DNA of 64,000 nt from Setaria digitata. Lineage: Eukaryota > Nematoda > Chromadorea > Rhabditida > Setariidae. Each line of letters starts with the position of its first letter. The first letter of the stretch is position 1. Location of the stretch: assembly GCA_003640385.1 (NCBI GenBank), contig RCAB01000127.1:1-64000 (forward strand). The letters run 5' to 3'. The position numbers were made by a program, and so were the translations under genes. The notes under the pieces were generated by a model that was not told the origin of the DNA, made no database searches, and was given only the letters and a program-made list of their open reading frames with translations. Shown here one piece after another: positions 24,924 to 39,767 of the stretch.

Positions 24924-27900
24924 ATGGATGCGTTGAATACGACGGTGATTGGAGCTCAAGCCACATCGTCGTTAAGTTCGTATCATCATCGATGGAATGC
25001 ACTCAGTCCATCGTTGATGTCGGAAAATGATGACGACAATAATGAGGTATTTGTACCTTTTAATCCAATTAAAAAATGTTTAATTGAACCTGTAGCAGAA
25101 CGCCATCATTTTTTCTCCGAAAAAAATTTTTTTCTTCAAATAACATTGAAGAAAAAAATTCATGATCGCTCATAGCCTTGTTTAAGCTGTGAACCCATAA
25201 GCAAAATTTGTAATTAAAAAAATAATGGGCAATTCTAACCCTTTGCTTGACATTTTGTGGCAGAGCCGTAAAAAAACTTTTCGGTTGTATTGTCTTGAAT
25301 TGATCGATCAGATGAAGACGTGTGGTCCAATGAAGATCGAACATCCATTTGAAAACGATGATCAGGCCTACTTCTCTAGTAATTCTTCTGGTACTACTTC
25401 TATCCAACAACTCCAACGTCGCCAGCCATCAGGGTCAAATACAGTGACACCAACAATACCGCTAGCATCTTGCGCCACTGCTGCTGCATCCCTATCATCT
25501 GCATTCAACAAACGGCTGGTACCATCAAGCAGAAATGTGAGCTTTTAAAGAAATTTTCAGCTACTTTAAATTGTATCATGCATTTACAACTACCATCAAC
25601 AGTTCATGTAGCATAAGTTCTAGCACTACTCATCATGCATTTTTCCGTTTTAATGCAGTATACTGCACTATCTGCATTAATCTTACCACCTCACTGTCTA
25701 TCTTGCTATTATTTTCGCTTAGCATTTTATAATTTCGCATGGCAGATTGCTTTTCAGAAATAATTTTCCTGCAAAACTTTCTGACCTATTCAGGTGTCCA
25801 GTGGGCAAACTTTTCGAGTTATCGGTCTGCTAAAAAGCCGTCCATATATTCTTGGCGTTCAGTATGCTAATCATAGCTACTCTTCTAGTACTTCGAAATC
25901 TTTAATAGTATATCAAAAACTACAAACTTCTATCATGAATAAGACAATCTTTTCACATTGTTAGACAGTATCAGTATGCCGAAAAAGGCCCATTTTTCTC
26001 TGATCGCTCGGAAATTTAAGTAAGTATTTGGCGCAAAACTTAGCTGTGCAAGTGCATCTTAATCGCTCACGCCTACATACAACTACACCTGAAACTTTTC
26101 CACTGCATCATTCAACCGGTTTTTGTTCCCAGTAACGGCGCAAACATTGGTAAAGCATTGCAAAGTACAATTTTCAACAGACAGTTTTCAAGGTATTCTT
26201 TTTCCTTCTTGCATGCCATCAACTTTCCCTCTGACAAACCATGTTCACATTATAACTGAACAGATAAACCACTGGCAACATGCTTGTTACTCTAATTTAT
26301 GTCACCTTCTTCCAATAACCTTGTTTATGCTGGTATTTTAAAATTTTAAACGACATAAATACTAAATGCTATTGATAAGAGATAATCTTCAGTTTTTTGT
26401 GTGTTTGATTACTGTCGGTTTTGTTATCCAAACTCCTTATTCTTATCTCAACCTTTACATTTCACTTATAAAAAGAAGTTCATTTTCTTTAACGTACCAT
26501 TTAAAATTTGGAAAGAGTTCATAATTAAATATGTAAAAAAGTGATGAGATTATATCACCACCATTATCAGCAGCAACAACAATTGCAACAGCATCAGCAA
26601 CAGCATGATGGAATAATGACTGCGGACGAAGCACAGTTGACAAGTGAGAGCGGTTCTTCCAAGCAAACTCTCGAGGTGAACAAATATGGAGTGTTTGTTG
26701 ATCCCAATTGTGTTCATTAACTACTTTAAGTACGCAACAAATATTTCTCTGCATAGTTTTCGTTGCATGTAAGAGTACTATCTTATTAATTTTGGAAAAA
26801 ATCTCTTTCATCTTTGATAAAATATTACCTTTGGGAAAATTACCTAATTATAAAAATGAATGAAACGAATGTTCCTTCGGAATGTTTCATTCACATGAAA
26901 TTAGTAGTGCAATTTAATATCTAAAAGTAATGAAATAATTTTATTCTAGATAAATTAATTAGTTCCGTTTTCCTTTCTCAGTTTCCGAGTTTTCTTCTCT
27001 TTTTTTTCTGCATGTTATAAAAGCGTATGCGAAAATTTCCCTGGATCTTTGTTTATTTGTTTGGATTTTCTTACCAGTTTATCATCAAATTCTAGGTTAA
27101 TCGTAAACTAATGTGAGTTTGTAAATTAAATATCAACATTGACGTTATTTTGCTTGTTAATTATCTTTCTAAATTCGATTTTATCTGGCGAATCCGAAAC
27201 TGAAAGTGTAAAATGCATTATGATTTTATTTTTTTTCTACCTTTTAAAGTATGTGAAAAACTTTTCCCTCTCTCACATAGAATTAAATATCCGAGGATAT
27301 AGTATTATCTCTGATATTCTCATTTCTTCACCTTAGACTCTATATTTAATTTCAGTCGTATTTTTGAAATGATGGAACTTGCTAGTTTTGTAGCTGCAGC
27401 CTTCCACCTGATACAATGTCAGACATAATCTACTTTCCTTACTTGCTATGTTGTCTCTCTCTAAAATTTCCTAATAGGCTATGATTAGTGTCATCATAAG
27501 TTACAAAATTCTCATTTTGATTTAGTGATAGTCTCAGATATTATCTGAAATACAATTTCTGGACATTGATCTTTGAGCAGTGAAAATTAAATGAACAGGT
27601 GAGAGGCAGCGAGGACAGCATAATAAACTGAATTACTTTTCGGCTACGTGCAGCTGTTATATGTGATTAGGAACGCTAAATGATTATTTAATAATTGACT
27701 CCAACTAACATTTGTTTCCATCTCGTAAGAGACATTATCCTTCGGTAGCTTCGCGGTGTTTTGTTTCGAATAATGAAATAGTCGCTCCTGTAAACCTCCT
27801 CCCCCCACTTTCCTGTCCCTCGACCCCTTCCACTCGGTCTGTCATCTTTCCATGTGATAGCATCATTTGGCGGAGCACCTCTTGAGGTCAGCAAATATGT

Positions 27901-30900
27901 TACGATGCTCTTATGTATTTTTCGCTTACTGCGGTATGATTTTGAAATTTGAGAAAAGTAAAACTTGTAGTTTTCAAGAATTTAAAGTTATGGCTAGGAA
28001 ATAATGAATTACAGGTGCTGCTAGCTAACGAGCGACAGTTTCATCGTGGACTAACGAATAATCCGATCTCGATTTCTTTGATTAAAGCTGAGCGAAATTC
28101 GCAATCAGGTTATAAGAATTAGTTTTTTCCTACTGTTTCAACATTGTATAATTATGTTTTTAATTTGTAAAATTCAAAGGTGAGAATTCAAACTGCTATT
28201 CGACTGCAACACAACCTTCCACAACAGCAGCTGGATTGTCTGGAGATCGTAGAGATGACGAAGTATCAGTATCAGCTAGTTCCATAACAAACAGCGCGAA
28301 CGATGCTGCTCAAATGGATATTTATCGAGATTTGATACTACGTCATCTTATTCAGGATATAAATACAACCTGTACCAAACTTGGATTACCAACAGGTCAC
28401 TTCATTTGTATTCTCCCTTATACTTCACCTTTGTGCTGCAGGAAAAAACTTCCCTACGAAATAATTTCGAATCTATCGCTTTATCTATCTATTTTCTTTA
28501 AACTCTTTTCACCAGTGACTGCTGACTGAATGGTAGTTATGCTTATCAGTTTTGTTAGCTTGGTATTAAGCCTATCATAATAAGCTTCTAATTTAGCAAT
28601 ATAGCTTATATGGCATATGTAAGGACTGGAATTTTCTTTTTTGTACCAACAAGATCGTGTTGAATAATCAGCAGAATATATATCATTTTACAAAAGGAAG
28701 TTAAATTTATGAATCTGATTTATTAATTCATTCTGTCAACAAAACTTGATCAATTTTGCGACGAATATTTCATAGCAAAATTAGCTTAGCTAAACCTTAC
28801 AGTATTGCAACGTTAACAGCTGCATTCTTAATATTAGAGGACTATTGTTTATCGATGGCATTCGATAAGCAGCTGCTGTATAACATTGTTTACGGGTCAA
28901 ACGTGCTACCCAAACACCTGACCAAAATCGCTAAGCACATTTTTAAGCAATCTTCAAAGGTCGTGACTTGTTTTGGAGGTATGAAATATAGACAAGATTG
29001 CGTGATTGTGGGTTGGTCCCTCTCACTGAATAAACCAGAATCAGCTTGAATGGACAGATGTTGGTTGGTTTACCTGGAAAACCTCCCCATTTACCTATTC
29101 CCCATCTGCTCACTCTTGTTGTTTTCACTGATAAACTTCCCTCCTGAATTTTTCGCTTCACTGTAAGAGATCCCATTTTACCAGTGGCTTTCTTCTACTG
29201 CTTTACTTCGACTATATTGAAAGCGATTAATGCTGTCTTTTGCTCGCTCAGAATTTTCAATTTTCAAAAGCTGCTACCTAAACAGATGTTTTTTATTATC
29301 GATTGCAAATCTGATGCTTGGATTAGGTACAAATATCTGTCGTTTCAACCAGATGAGGATCGTCTACTTTCTGATATTCCTGCAGTCCTTCCTATTTTCG
29401 TTGTGGAGTATTGTCTGAAATGAAATAATGAAAATATGTTCATCTTGGATAGACAAGTTTGAATATAGACTGTTTCTATACTTCTTCGCTTTTCCTCTTT
29501 TTCCTCACGATCTGTTTAAATCCGTTGGAACTGCATTATATTTTCTAGTTAAAACTGACAGTTCTCATTTTCACATGGTCAAAAACCTGTAAATTGAAAC
29601 AAGTGAAGAAAGAATAGTAATATGTTTCAATGATTATAGTGTAAGAGAGAAACTTCTTCCTTGCTTATTACCTTTGCAAATACTGTCATTTGTTTTTATA
29701 TTGGAAGTTTTTTTTCTCACTTTATTCATTAAAACATTTCATTTCAATGTTTAAATATTTGAAATTTCGCATTTGTCAAACAACAAAATTTGAAGACCCA
29801 CAAGCTTGGAGTGCTGAGCATAGTGCCCGCTGGATGTCTGAAATGTGCGTACAATTTCAACTTCCCCCACCACGACAATTATACATGAACGGTCGTACTC
29901 TGTTATCGATGACACAGGATGACTTCATGGTACGAGCACCGGAAGGTGGTGACACGTTGCATGCACAACTACAGTTATGGAAAACTGGTTAGTAAGTTGT
30001 CTTCATTCTGATCGAATTCCATGTAATTTCCTGAAAGATGGTCGATTAGCCCTTGCTTAAAATTCTAGTGTAAACTTTTATATTTTTTAGCTTATGATTC
30101 ATACAGCCAGCAAAACAACAACAACAACAACAGTAATAGTACCAGTAGTAGTAGTAATAGTAGCAGTCAAGGCAGCTCACAAATAACACAGAATTGCAAT
30201 CGTTCCTCACAATATTGGGTATGTTTTATTATCTCAAGAATGCATTCCATTAATTGGTTAGATTCTTCTGAAGTCAGGAATTTAGGTTACCAATTTAATT
30301 TAAGTTTTAAAGCTGCCAATTCATTTTACATTTGCAAAAAAACTGTTGTGCACTTCCTCCACCTAAACAGAGATGATTTTATAGTATATTTTTTCTTTTA
30401 AACTTTCTATCCATGAAGATAGAAATATTTTTGCAGGTGAATCCCTCTCCATTAGCACTAAATGTGACAGAACAAGGAGAACTGTTGACATCAGCGCAAG
30501 ATTATTTGAATAACTTCAATCCAAGCAATACTGATGCGGCTGTTGGCATGAATTGTTATCCTAATAGTAAATGATTATAGCAAAAATTTTTCATGGCCAA
30601 AATTCAGTCATTATTTTTTATTAATAGCAGAGCATTTCATAAATTTTTGTGCATTAAAAAAAAAAAGAATGCACCGTATTTTTCATCGGCGGTAATAAGG
30701 TATTGCTATTGTTGTTGTTTTTGAAATTATTTTGGCAACTTTTTGCAATTCTTTTTTGATCATTTGTCAATAATTTATTAAATCTAAGAAGATTTTTCTT
30801 AGGTACATATCAGAATGTATCCCAGGAAGGAAGCCTTCTTGGAAATACTACTGTGCAACAACAATATTATGCAACAGCTCAAGCCGCTGGAATCGGAATT

Positions 30901-31542
30901 TTACCGAGCCCAAGTGATTCGGAAATATCCTCTAACGGCTCTTCAATGAATGATGGTAAAACCTAAAAAGTACTCCAGAAATCCGGTTGGTTGAGGAAAT
31001 CAATTATAAGTTGTCAGAACTGGAACAAAATCAATGCAGCAAGCTTTTGTTGGGGAAAGAATAATCCACTTTTTATAAATCTTGTCATAAATCATAGAAA
31101 ATTTAATTTATGTAAATTCAAGTAAATACTATTGATGGAACTGTCATTGATGCTCGACAAACAGGCACGCCACAATTCCCGCGACATTCCGGTACGGTGC
31201 ATCTTTGGCACTTTATCCGCGAGTTGCTGGATCATCCGAAGCAGTATAGTTCATGTGTTAGATGGGTGGACAGACAGGAAGGTACTAACTCTTTATGTTT
31301 GCTTTAAAAAAAAAAAAAAAAAAATGTAAACAAAATAGAAACAAGTTGTAATTCTAGGGACATTCAAAATAGAATCATCACACCATCTAGCTCGTTTTTG
31401 GGGTCAACGAAAAAATCGAGCTCAGATGAATTATGACAAATTGTCACGATCGTTGCGACAGTATTACAAGAAAGGTATCATTCAGAAGCCGGAGAAGAAG
31501 CAACGCCTTGTTTACAAGTTCCTTCCACCTTATAACTTGTAA
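24924..31542 (+). CDS. ets-4: ETS transcription factor with Pointed (SAM) domain, ETS-4/SPDEF type
   Basis: Ten exons join in phase: 24924-25046, 25312-25536 (or from 25264), 28015-28108, 28180-28395, 29796-29987, 30091-30218, 30437-30566, 30803-30955, 31123-31281 and 31358-31542. They give 534 residues (550 with the longer exon 2). A Ser/Thr-rich N-terminus leads to a Pointed domain in exon 5 (DPQAWSAEHSARWMSEMCVQ, then ARAPEGG-like LHAQLQLWKTG). An Asn/Ser run follows in exon 6. The C-terminal ETS DNA-binding domain starts GTVHLWHFIRELLDHPKQYS; its recognition helix region is RKNRAQMNYDKLSRSLRQYY, and it ends KKGIIQKPEKKQRLVYKF four residues before the stop. A Pointed domain with a C-terminal ETS domain in a nematode fits ETS-4. 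It is a nuclear sequence-specific regulator. The first two introns are several hundred bases to 2.5 kb long. Confidence 0.85.
30115..30170 (+). repeat. Trinucleotide-rich Asn/Ser coding run in the ETS gene
   Basis: Consecutive AAC and AGT/AGC codons encode a run of six Asn followed by a Ser-rich stretch between the Pointed and ETS domains. It is likely a flexible, length-variable linker. Confidence 0.85.
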
Positions 31543-32468
31543 CTGAATTGTTCGTTGTTTGTATTTCGTCTAAATACTGTCCCAACATGGACAGTAGTCA
31601 AGTAATGGTCGTTAGGCCGTCGGCCTCTTTTGAGGTCTCTTTCATTTGTGTCAGTATCCGCAAAATAAGCGACAAGAAAATCTTTCTATTCCGTGGTTTC
31701 ATTATCTCCCTATCTGTAAGCAAAATTTTTGTCAACTCTAGTTCCGTTAATTGATCCAAGTCGTGCTCTAAAAAGAGAACTGATAATTCACAGAAATTCG
31801 TACCATATAGATGCTTTGTATTTTAGCCTTTTTTTTCAAATAGTTTCTGCATAATTGTTGAGCTCATTTCTATGTTTTGTATCAATTCATTTCACTTATT
31901 ATTGTGGTCTTTCATGGACAACAGCATTTCATTACACCAAGCGTGCCTTTTTATCATTTAGAGTACAATTCTTTCATAGTTACATTATCAACGAAATATT
32001 TTGCGTTTTTCCCACTCCCAATGCTTTATGAAGTGCTTGTGTCGCTTAAATTATTCCCATTATCTTAAATGTGTCGATTTCATTGACTACTCATTGGTTT
32101 TTTTGTAATGAATTCGGTGCAGGTTTACTATATCATAAGAAAATACGAATGACTTGCTGTAACATCGTTAAAAGTAATCCATTACCGAAATAGTAAATGG
32201 AAGAAAAATATTAAATCATTTTCAAATATTTCACAGTCATTTTTTCTTTTTCATGCATCATTAAGTTTTTAGTGAAGCTGTCAAGGATTAAAAAGCTTAT
32301 GATTCGGTAAAAGTGCATGTAGAAATGTATGCCATAGAAATTGTAATATGCAAATCTTTTAAGAATCTATTATAAGCATTGTCAATACTGCTAAACAACT
32401 GATTTTCCGTTTAACCATTTGAAATAGAAAACCGTTCCAAATCCGAAGACTAAAGTTAGACGATTAAT
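31543..32468. other. 3' region between convergent genes
   Basis: The ETS stop and the stop of the minus-strand membrane gene face each other across about 930 bases. Small plus-strand frames at 31548-31754 and 31877-32068 have no domain. No RNA gene recognised. Confidence 0.45.
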
Positions 32469-35400
32469 CTACAGACAGCTCATTGGATTGCCGTTCATCT
32501 GCTCTGTAACGGTTTTGACTTCCAGAATGCCAGATATCGTTGGTGGAATTGGGTGCGGATGTAGTTTTTCCTGAATTTTGGTTATCACGATTAAATCATT
32601 CTAACTTTTTTTCTTCAAAGACATCGGTTAAATTTTAAATCCAAATTTAGACATTTCTCCGAAATAAAATATATTCAATTCTTAAAATGAATAATTTAGT
32701 TTGAACTTCATTTGATTTACCTCCATATAAATTTCCTTCAATGTAGGCACTGATATGTCACTCAGAGATCTCAATTTATGAATACGCGGATCTTCTCTTC
32801 TCCCTGTAACGATTCCATAAAACAAAAAAAAAGAAAAAAAAAACGTGTATCACTTCTACACGAGACTTTTTTCAACATGATAAATGTATTATATAGGAAA
32901 AGTCAAACTTGGCCTGGTTACGATGCTAATTGGGTAATCCAACTGCTGCTGTTGTTGGTGATGGTGATGGTGGTGACTATCACTCTTGGTTGTCACAAAA
33001 CATTTCTTGTTAGTAGTAGTGTCCACAAATTCTGTTGAGGTTGCTGTAATCGCTGCTGCCGATATGACATCTGGAAAGACAATGTGCTGGAAAAGTCTCA
33101 GAAAAAAGAAATCCTTTCCTTCAGTTATTTTCAAGTTGTTACCTATTGCTGAAGCATCTTGTATCCCTTTTCTCATTGTGCTTATAGAGCCATTTTCAGA
33201 AGCTACCGCTTTGGGGCTGTAATAATAATATGTTTACTAATTCAATTTCATTTCAGTAGTTCTATAAAATTAATGTTTCGAAAAATTTCTGGAAAGTGTT
33301 TGAATTTCTAAGTAAGTTATTATTTCTGCAAATAGAAGCTAAAAACGTTATACCTCTGTCTTTTGTTACCTTCACTATCTCGCCGTTGAATATCAAAATA
33401 TTTGACATCATTATCATTTTCCGCAGTTTGAATGAGTTCATCTTTTAAAAAAATAGTATTTATGAGAGGTTTCTGAGCAGGCTTAGTAGCATACGGTCGA
33501 CCACAACTATTGTAATAGATAAACAAGCAGAGCCATCCAGCAGCGATAATACCTGCGGCTAGCCCTAGCACAACTGCTGAAATTCTAGCTGAATATTCGA
33601 ATTCACATTTTGCAATAGAAAAAGTTCGATTTTTGCTAGGATAGTCATTATTATGACATGTTTACTGTTGTTGTTAGGAATCTTTACCATTAATCACTTC
33701 AAATTATTTGTATTGCTGTTACTTAGACATTCAGTCTATCGTGTTCATTTATAAGTAGCGAATAAGCTCATCAGAAGAAGTCTTTTCGTTGAATGTCATA
33801 CTGATTATTTAATTCCCTTGGCTGAACTCTTTACGCAAACTTTTTTTTACACTTACCAATAATCCACCACTGTGATTTGCCGTGGCTATGCGGTAATAAT
33901 GCTGAAAAGAAAAAAAAAAAAAAGAACACGCTTTCAGTAAACATGCCCATATACAAATTAAAATTCCAAACTCTATTTTGGCCAATTGGATTTTATCCGC
34001 AAATTTTGAAAAACTAGAACGAAGCACTTACGGGTCGATAATTTTGAATTAAGATAAATAGCAGTACAATATGAAAGGGATCCAAGGAATTCAACTATAC
34101 GAAAGCATATCGCTTTTTTATTCTTCCTCGTCTTTTATTCGGAAATTATCCGATGCACAAAAATAATACTGACGACAAAAATGTGGATGTGAGGTACGAA
34201 ATAAAAAAAAAAGAACAGAAATCCTGATTGTAGAATCGACAGCAAAAGCATATTCACTAAACTATTGGGAAAATATTAAGATAAGCAAGAACAATCTGTA
34301 CTTGTTATTGATTCAACTGGAATTCTTAATCGTGCAGATATTCGAGAAAGAGATAAAAGCGACAAGTCTGATACGACAATCTGTAACAAGAACAAAGAAA
34401 CATGAAGCATTTTGTGGAACATTAAGCAATTCTTGATAAACGTTCAAGTTCGTAACAAACATTAGTATTGTTATATTTTCTACTGAATAGTCAAAGGAAA
34501 TTTCGTGAAGTTACTGATCAAGTGTGCTACGGAAAGAATTTCCTGCATTACAGTATACTTTAAGGAGAACTGAAATGCTTAATCTAACCAATGCACAATT
34601 TCTCTTTCCTCAAATTTATAGCAAGGATGTTTTTTGAAATGTGAAAATATAGTGTAAATTCGCTTTTGTCTTGTTGAACAGATTTTTGTCTTTCATATTT
34701 CCTTCTCTTGCTTCCTCTTTCTCAGTTACTTAACTATCTCGACGAAACGTTAAATGCTCATTGTTTTTGTTTGAAACAAATGGCAACAATGAATGGGAAA
34801 ATTGAAATGTCAAATTGAAGAGAATTATAACCTCTGCGGGAATTGGCTTATCGTTGTAAAGCACAACAAACGTTTGCGTGCATGTTCGAGTGGAACATTG
34901 CGTTTTGAGTATCTGAAAGTTCAAGTATTTGAAACTTCAATTACTTTACTGTGCACTTTTTGTCGTGCCATAACTACTATTTGTTCTTCACGAATTGAGA
35001 GGCTGATCATCTGATGAAACTATTTAAAAACAATAAATTTGATCAAGTCTTTGATTTTTACCGTTTGTCACGATAAATAAACAGTAAACAAAAATGTCGT
35101 CTACTTTTTTATTCATTAAACTTGTCACTGGTTTCCACTAAAAGCATTAATATATTGTTCTTATCACAAAGTAATCAGCATCCTATATATATCTCATGTA
35201 TCTTTTCTACATTTATCTCCATCACCTCTTCCGTTGATATTTTTCTTATGGAAAATCATGGATAAATGATTGTTTTTAAAGTTGCAGCATTATTTAGTAT
35301 TAAATGAATTTCATCAGTAGAACTTTTGCCATTGACGTCAAGATGTTACGATGCACTTAATAAATATAATTCACTTCGTGCATTAGCTTCCTTACTAAAC

Positions 35401-38400
35401 AATGATTCTTGGTCTTTCCACATTCCTTTGTTCATGCTAATTCTTTTATTGTCTTGGAAGTTGTTAAATTAGGGAAACTGAATCAGCAAAAGCATGTGAA
35501 TGGCATACATGGGAAACAATATTTCATTTCGAGATACTCATCCTCATTATACGTTTAAAAAAAAAGTTGTCATTAGCACTACGCACATTTTTGACAAATT
35601 CTGGTTTCATAACTTCGTTGAATTACTTTTAAAATTGACAGTTAATTTTCTAATTTCTAATGCACCAGTTGTAAGTGTTTAGAAATCTACAATTCAGTAT
35701 AGTAAAAAAATTGTTAAGTGGAATAACTGAGTTTAACAAATAGAGTTGCTTTGCATTACAAAATATACATCGGTATCACATTAACCTAACTTAAGTTGAT
35801 TGTCTGACAACAGAAAATTTTCATGACTCGCTTATTGAATGTTCCGAATTTTTCAAATGATAAACTTCCTTTTCTGATCACAGATGCATATTACATTGAT
35901 CATCTAAATGATAACAGTATCAGTAATTGCTTTTACAGAATTATTAACTTAAAATGCATCCTCAGATAAATGGAATTTTGCAGCATCACTATGGCGATGA
36001 ATTCCTCCGTAATCATTAACACTTTATCATTTCTCGTGTTACGTCCTTGGCGTCAGGCATCATTATCATCAATATCAGTTTGCCCACTATTGAATAAATG
36101 GTAATTGTAGGCAAACTCGTTTGAAAACAACACCGTCAGACTTAACGAATTCAAGCAGGTCAAACCTTAGTATCCTCCTCAAGACCACTACGGCTAGCCA
36201 AGCCTTTTATTGATTTCTGCTAAATTCATCAGTGCTTGTGTGCCACCACGCTACTTTAGCTTCTTCCTGCTATTGTTAAGTTCAACATATATATATATAT
36301 AATACATATTTATAAAACTTTCACCTCTAAGCTCATGTGATGCTCTAATAACATGCATTATTTCAGTGTCACGTGACAGGGGGCTTGTCTAATTAGCCGA
36401 TTGTAAGTGGCCTAGCAGAAATTTTTGGATGAAATTAACGTGATACAATTTTGATGAACCAAGAAGATATGGGAGAGCATGATGGTACAATCAATCAGTT
36501 GAAATAATGCAGTCATTATTTTGTTTCATTATCTAAGCATTAGCTTGATGCTACTTTTTGGTGTTGCATTTACAGTGGAATTGGTAGAATGACATACCTG
36601 AACATCAACAGCTGGATTATTATCACCTTTCGGGACTAGGCTGTGATATACACTAGATGCTTGCTTATAGTGCTTAGCTTGTTGCAGTTCCATCGCTTCA
36701 GTGATAACTGCTCTCCATCGCTTCTGTCCATCATCAGTGTTGTGGAATACTTTCCTGTCTTCTGCATTGGCTGCTACAGTCACTAAGGAAATGTCATTGA
36801 AGAATGACGATTCTCTTTTACAGTAGCCACTTTGAGCGATAGACTCTTTGCTTATGATTACTACTAATTACACTATAAAGATTTGCTTCTTATGACACTA
36901 CACACTTGTACGGAAATTCTAAAGAGCCTATCCTAATTAGAATCTTATTTTAGTCATTCTAAGTGATTGTATGTGGAAAATATTCAGATATTTACTATTA
37001 GCTATAATTTGGTACTGTTCTTCATACTGATCACGCAAGTGGCCATGGTCACAGTAGTAGCATGGAGTTGTAGTACTTGTCCACAATGTGATTTCTGAAA
37101 AAAAAAAAAAAAAATTTGCTTAGAAGAATGAAATAATGGATTAGAGGCATGAAAATGGATAGTAACTATCAAAATTATGCGGATGTCTATTATACTGTAA
37201 TAATTGCAAAACAGGTTGCTGATTTGTCTAGAACTAAATAAGTGTGACAAAATTGTCAGACCACCCACATATTTGATTTGTGGTGTTATGGATTAGGCGG
37301 AAGGGAAAAGGAAGAGACAGTAAGCTTTAAATCCAATTAATTTTTGTATTTTAAAATGAGTCTTCCAAAGTGACAACTCTTTTAGAAATCAAAAATTTCG
37401 ATTAAACGGATGCTTTTAAGTTGCCCATCAGCTTGAAACAAAACCAAAATCTGTCATAGACAGCTTGTGTAATTTCGATTCTTAAAAGGTCTGAAATGAA
37501 CTATGCATATCTTTTTATTCCAGAGATCCTCATTTTTGATTCCTGTCAAATACATGCATCCCATATGCATATATACATATACATAGCCTAATTAGAGTAC
37601 TATCAATTTAATTTTACTACTACGACTGCTATAGCCACAAATAGTGCTTCTACGATCAGATTCTTCTTCTGTCCAGCGTTCTTGTTCCTCTTAATCTTTC
37701 TTTTTAGACTTGATCGGCAAAAATATCATTTGTAGAAAAGAGAGCCTTGGAAATCATATGAAGTGCCTTATTTAGACTTATGCTATTTAGGATAAGGAAC
37801 AGTGTAAACACTATGACACTTCTTAATCAAATAAGAAAGAAAGCAGGACTGTCTTCATTCAGATTTTTTTCAACGAACTACCACTTTTTCTGTAAATCAG
37901 AATTAGTCAACTTCAATTATTCTCTAAGAGGCAAAAAAAAATCCTGTAGAAGGGCAACTGAGTCCCGTTTTTTTCCTCTTTTTCTTATGTGGCGGTCAAT
38001 TTGGGGACACCTCCGTTACTGCTTCACCTTACCAGACTTAATTTTAAAATACAAAAACTAGAAATTTTTTCTTTTGGAAGACAAGTAAATGATACTAATG
38101 TATAATTTCCTTCCTTGGTTGGTTATTTACCTATTACAACTAAATAAAAATCACAGTGGGATAAAAGAGCCCAGACTCGTATAAATTAATCTCTACAGAA
38201 CAAAGAAGTGATAGTGAATACTCTTTAAGCTGTATGGAGCAGTAGGTCTGAGAGCCTATTTCATTCCTAAGCCATGCTCTCACAATCCTCAATCCTTCTT
38301 AAGAATGCCTGAAATTGGTAATTTTGATTCTGAAAGAAAAGTAATGTTTCGCTGCTCCACACCATTCGTTATCATTTCATCAGTTGCTGTGCTGTTTTCT

Positions 38401-39581
38401 TCATTTTCCCGATGTTGACTGACCACAACACACTTCGCCAGCGTAGTAAACTTTTCTTTTAAAAGATCCAGCTTGCAGAATGTATGGATAACGATGATTC
38501 CCATTGCTACTGAAACTTCCATTCCCTGTAAATCTTTTTTCTTTTTTTACAAAATCTCGAAGACATTCAATCCTCATCAGTTAGTTCCCTATGAAATTAA
38601 AAGAATTAGGAAGTGATGACAGTGCAAGCATCTTCATTCTAATGCTGTTTTATGCTAGAATAAATTACACTTATTCATGGAGTTAATTCTCTTTTGATTA
38701 ATTTGTTATGACCAGTTTTATTAACATCTATCTGTAAAATGAAATGTTTCTTACAAAGCATTACGTACATCTAGAATGAATGTAACTTCTATCATACTCA
38801 CACTCACACAGATGTCACATTGAATTTGGATTTCTATGATTCTTTGAATTCTGACAGGATAAAAGCTATCAGTTGTTACGGTCCAATAGCTAATATCCAT
38901 CTGTGACATAAGTCCAACTTCCTCAAATTGAAAACACTTGAACTCAATCTTTTACTACTTTCCTTCAGAAGAATTGATGATTAGCTTGTCAGTGTGAGCA
39001 ATTTCATTACTTATCCGTAAGTTTATTGTAGCAAAACGGTTCGTTTCATAAAAAGTAGTACAGTAATCCAACCCAACAATTTAGAAATTCTGCACACCAT
39101 GATGCTAGAGAACAGTGGAAACGTTGAGAGAGAAAAAAAAAAAGAATTTTTAAGAATATGAATGAATGACAAGTAATTTCTCCTGTTTTGACTAACATAG
39201 AATGAAAATAAATAGGTAATAAGAGCATGTAAACATTAACTGAAAACTTACAGCATTATATCTCGGGAGTGATCATACCATTAAAGCACTTCTTGTTCAG
39301 CACTTGACAGGGAGGCTTCATCATATGATTACACTTGCTTCATATAATCTGCTACTGTTGCATCTAGCAAAAAGTAATAGTTTTAATTGATTTGAAAGTT
39401 AATAGTATGAATAAAGAAAAGGTAAATGAGGGTGTCAAAGCATAATGTTCAACGTGGAAAGCTGTTTTGGTGAGGTTGTCATGGTAATTATGTGCAAGAA
39501 CCCTTCTGACTTCAACAGAATCTTGAAATCTTCGCTACCTGCCGAAACAGTGACCCTACTACGATTTTCTCTCTCCTTCAT
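32469..39581 (-). CDS. Single-pass membrane protein of unrecognised family (5' end not found)
   Basis: A chain of minus-strand exons joins in phase: 39581-39539, 38525-38424, 37094-36996 and 36782-36598, then probably 34912-34832. After one unresolved junction come 33901-33857, about 33583-33356 and about 33211-33145, then exons near 33.06-32.9, 32.80-32.72 and 32.58-32.47 kb. The outer part has sequons (ENRS, NGS, NMT) and cysteine pairs (EVCC, PCYYCDHGHLRDQYEEQYQ), then KRWRAVITEAMELQQAKHYK and CSTRTCTQTFVVLYNDKPIP. The membrane helix is WWIIAVVLGLAAGIIAAGW followed by LCLFIYY. The tail includes KPAQKPLINTIFLKDELIQT, RREDPRIHKLRSLSDISVPT and a Pro-rich end, stop 32469-32471. This is a type I topology with a serine-rich tail. 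I recognise no domain; the fold just outside the membrane could be SEA-like, but that is a guess. The first exon listed has an acceptor before it, so more lies upstream. Confidence 0.6.
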
Positions 39582-39767
39582 CTGTAATTTCCAACTGCAT
39601 GCAGCTCCAGCCTTTTTTATATTTCACTCATTCTCGATATTCAAACTTTTTGTTTTTTCTTCATCTCTATACTTTACTGCCAATATTGCCTCATATTCAT
39701 AGCTATTACCAATGCTACATAATAATTACATCACACTGTCACTCGTAAAAATTCATACTTGAAACGA

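Noticed and set aside
38289..38522. 77-codon minus-strand frame with two sequons
   Set aside because: A different frame of the same DNA begins after a clean acceptor at 38525 and joins neighbours in phase on both sides, so this one is a shadow.
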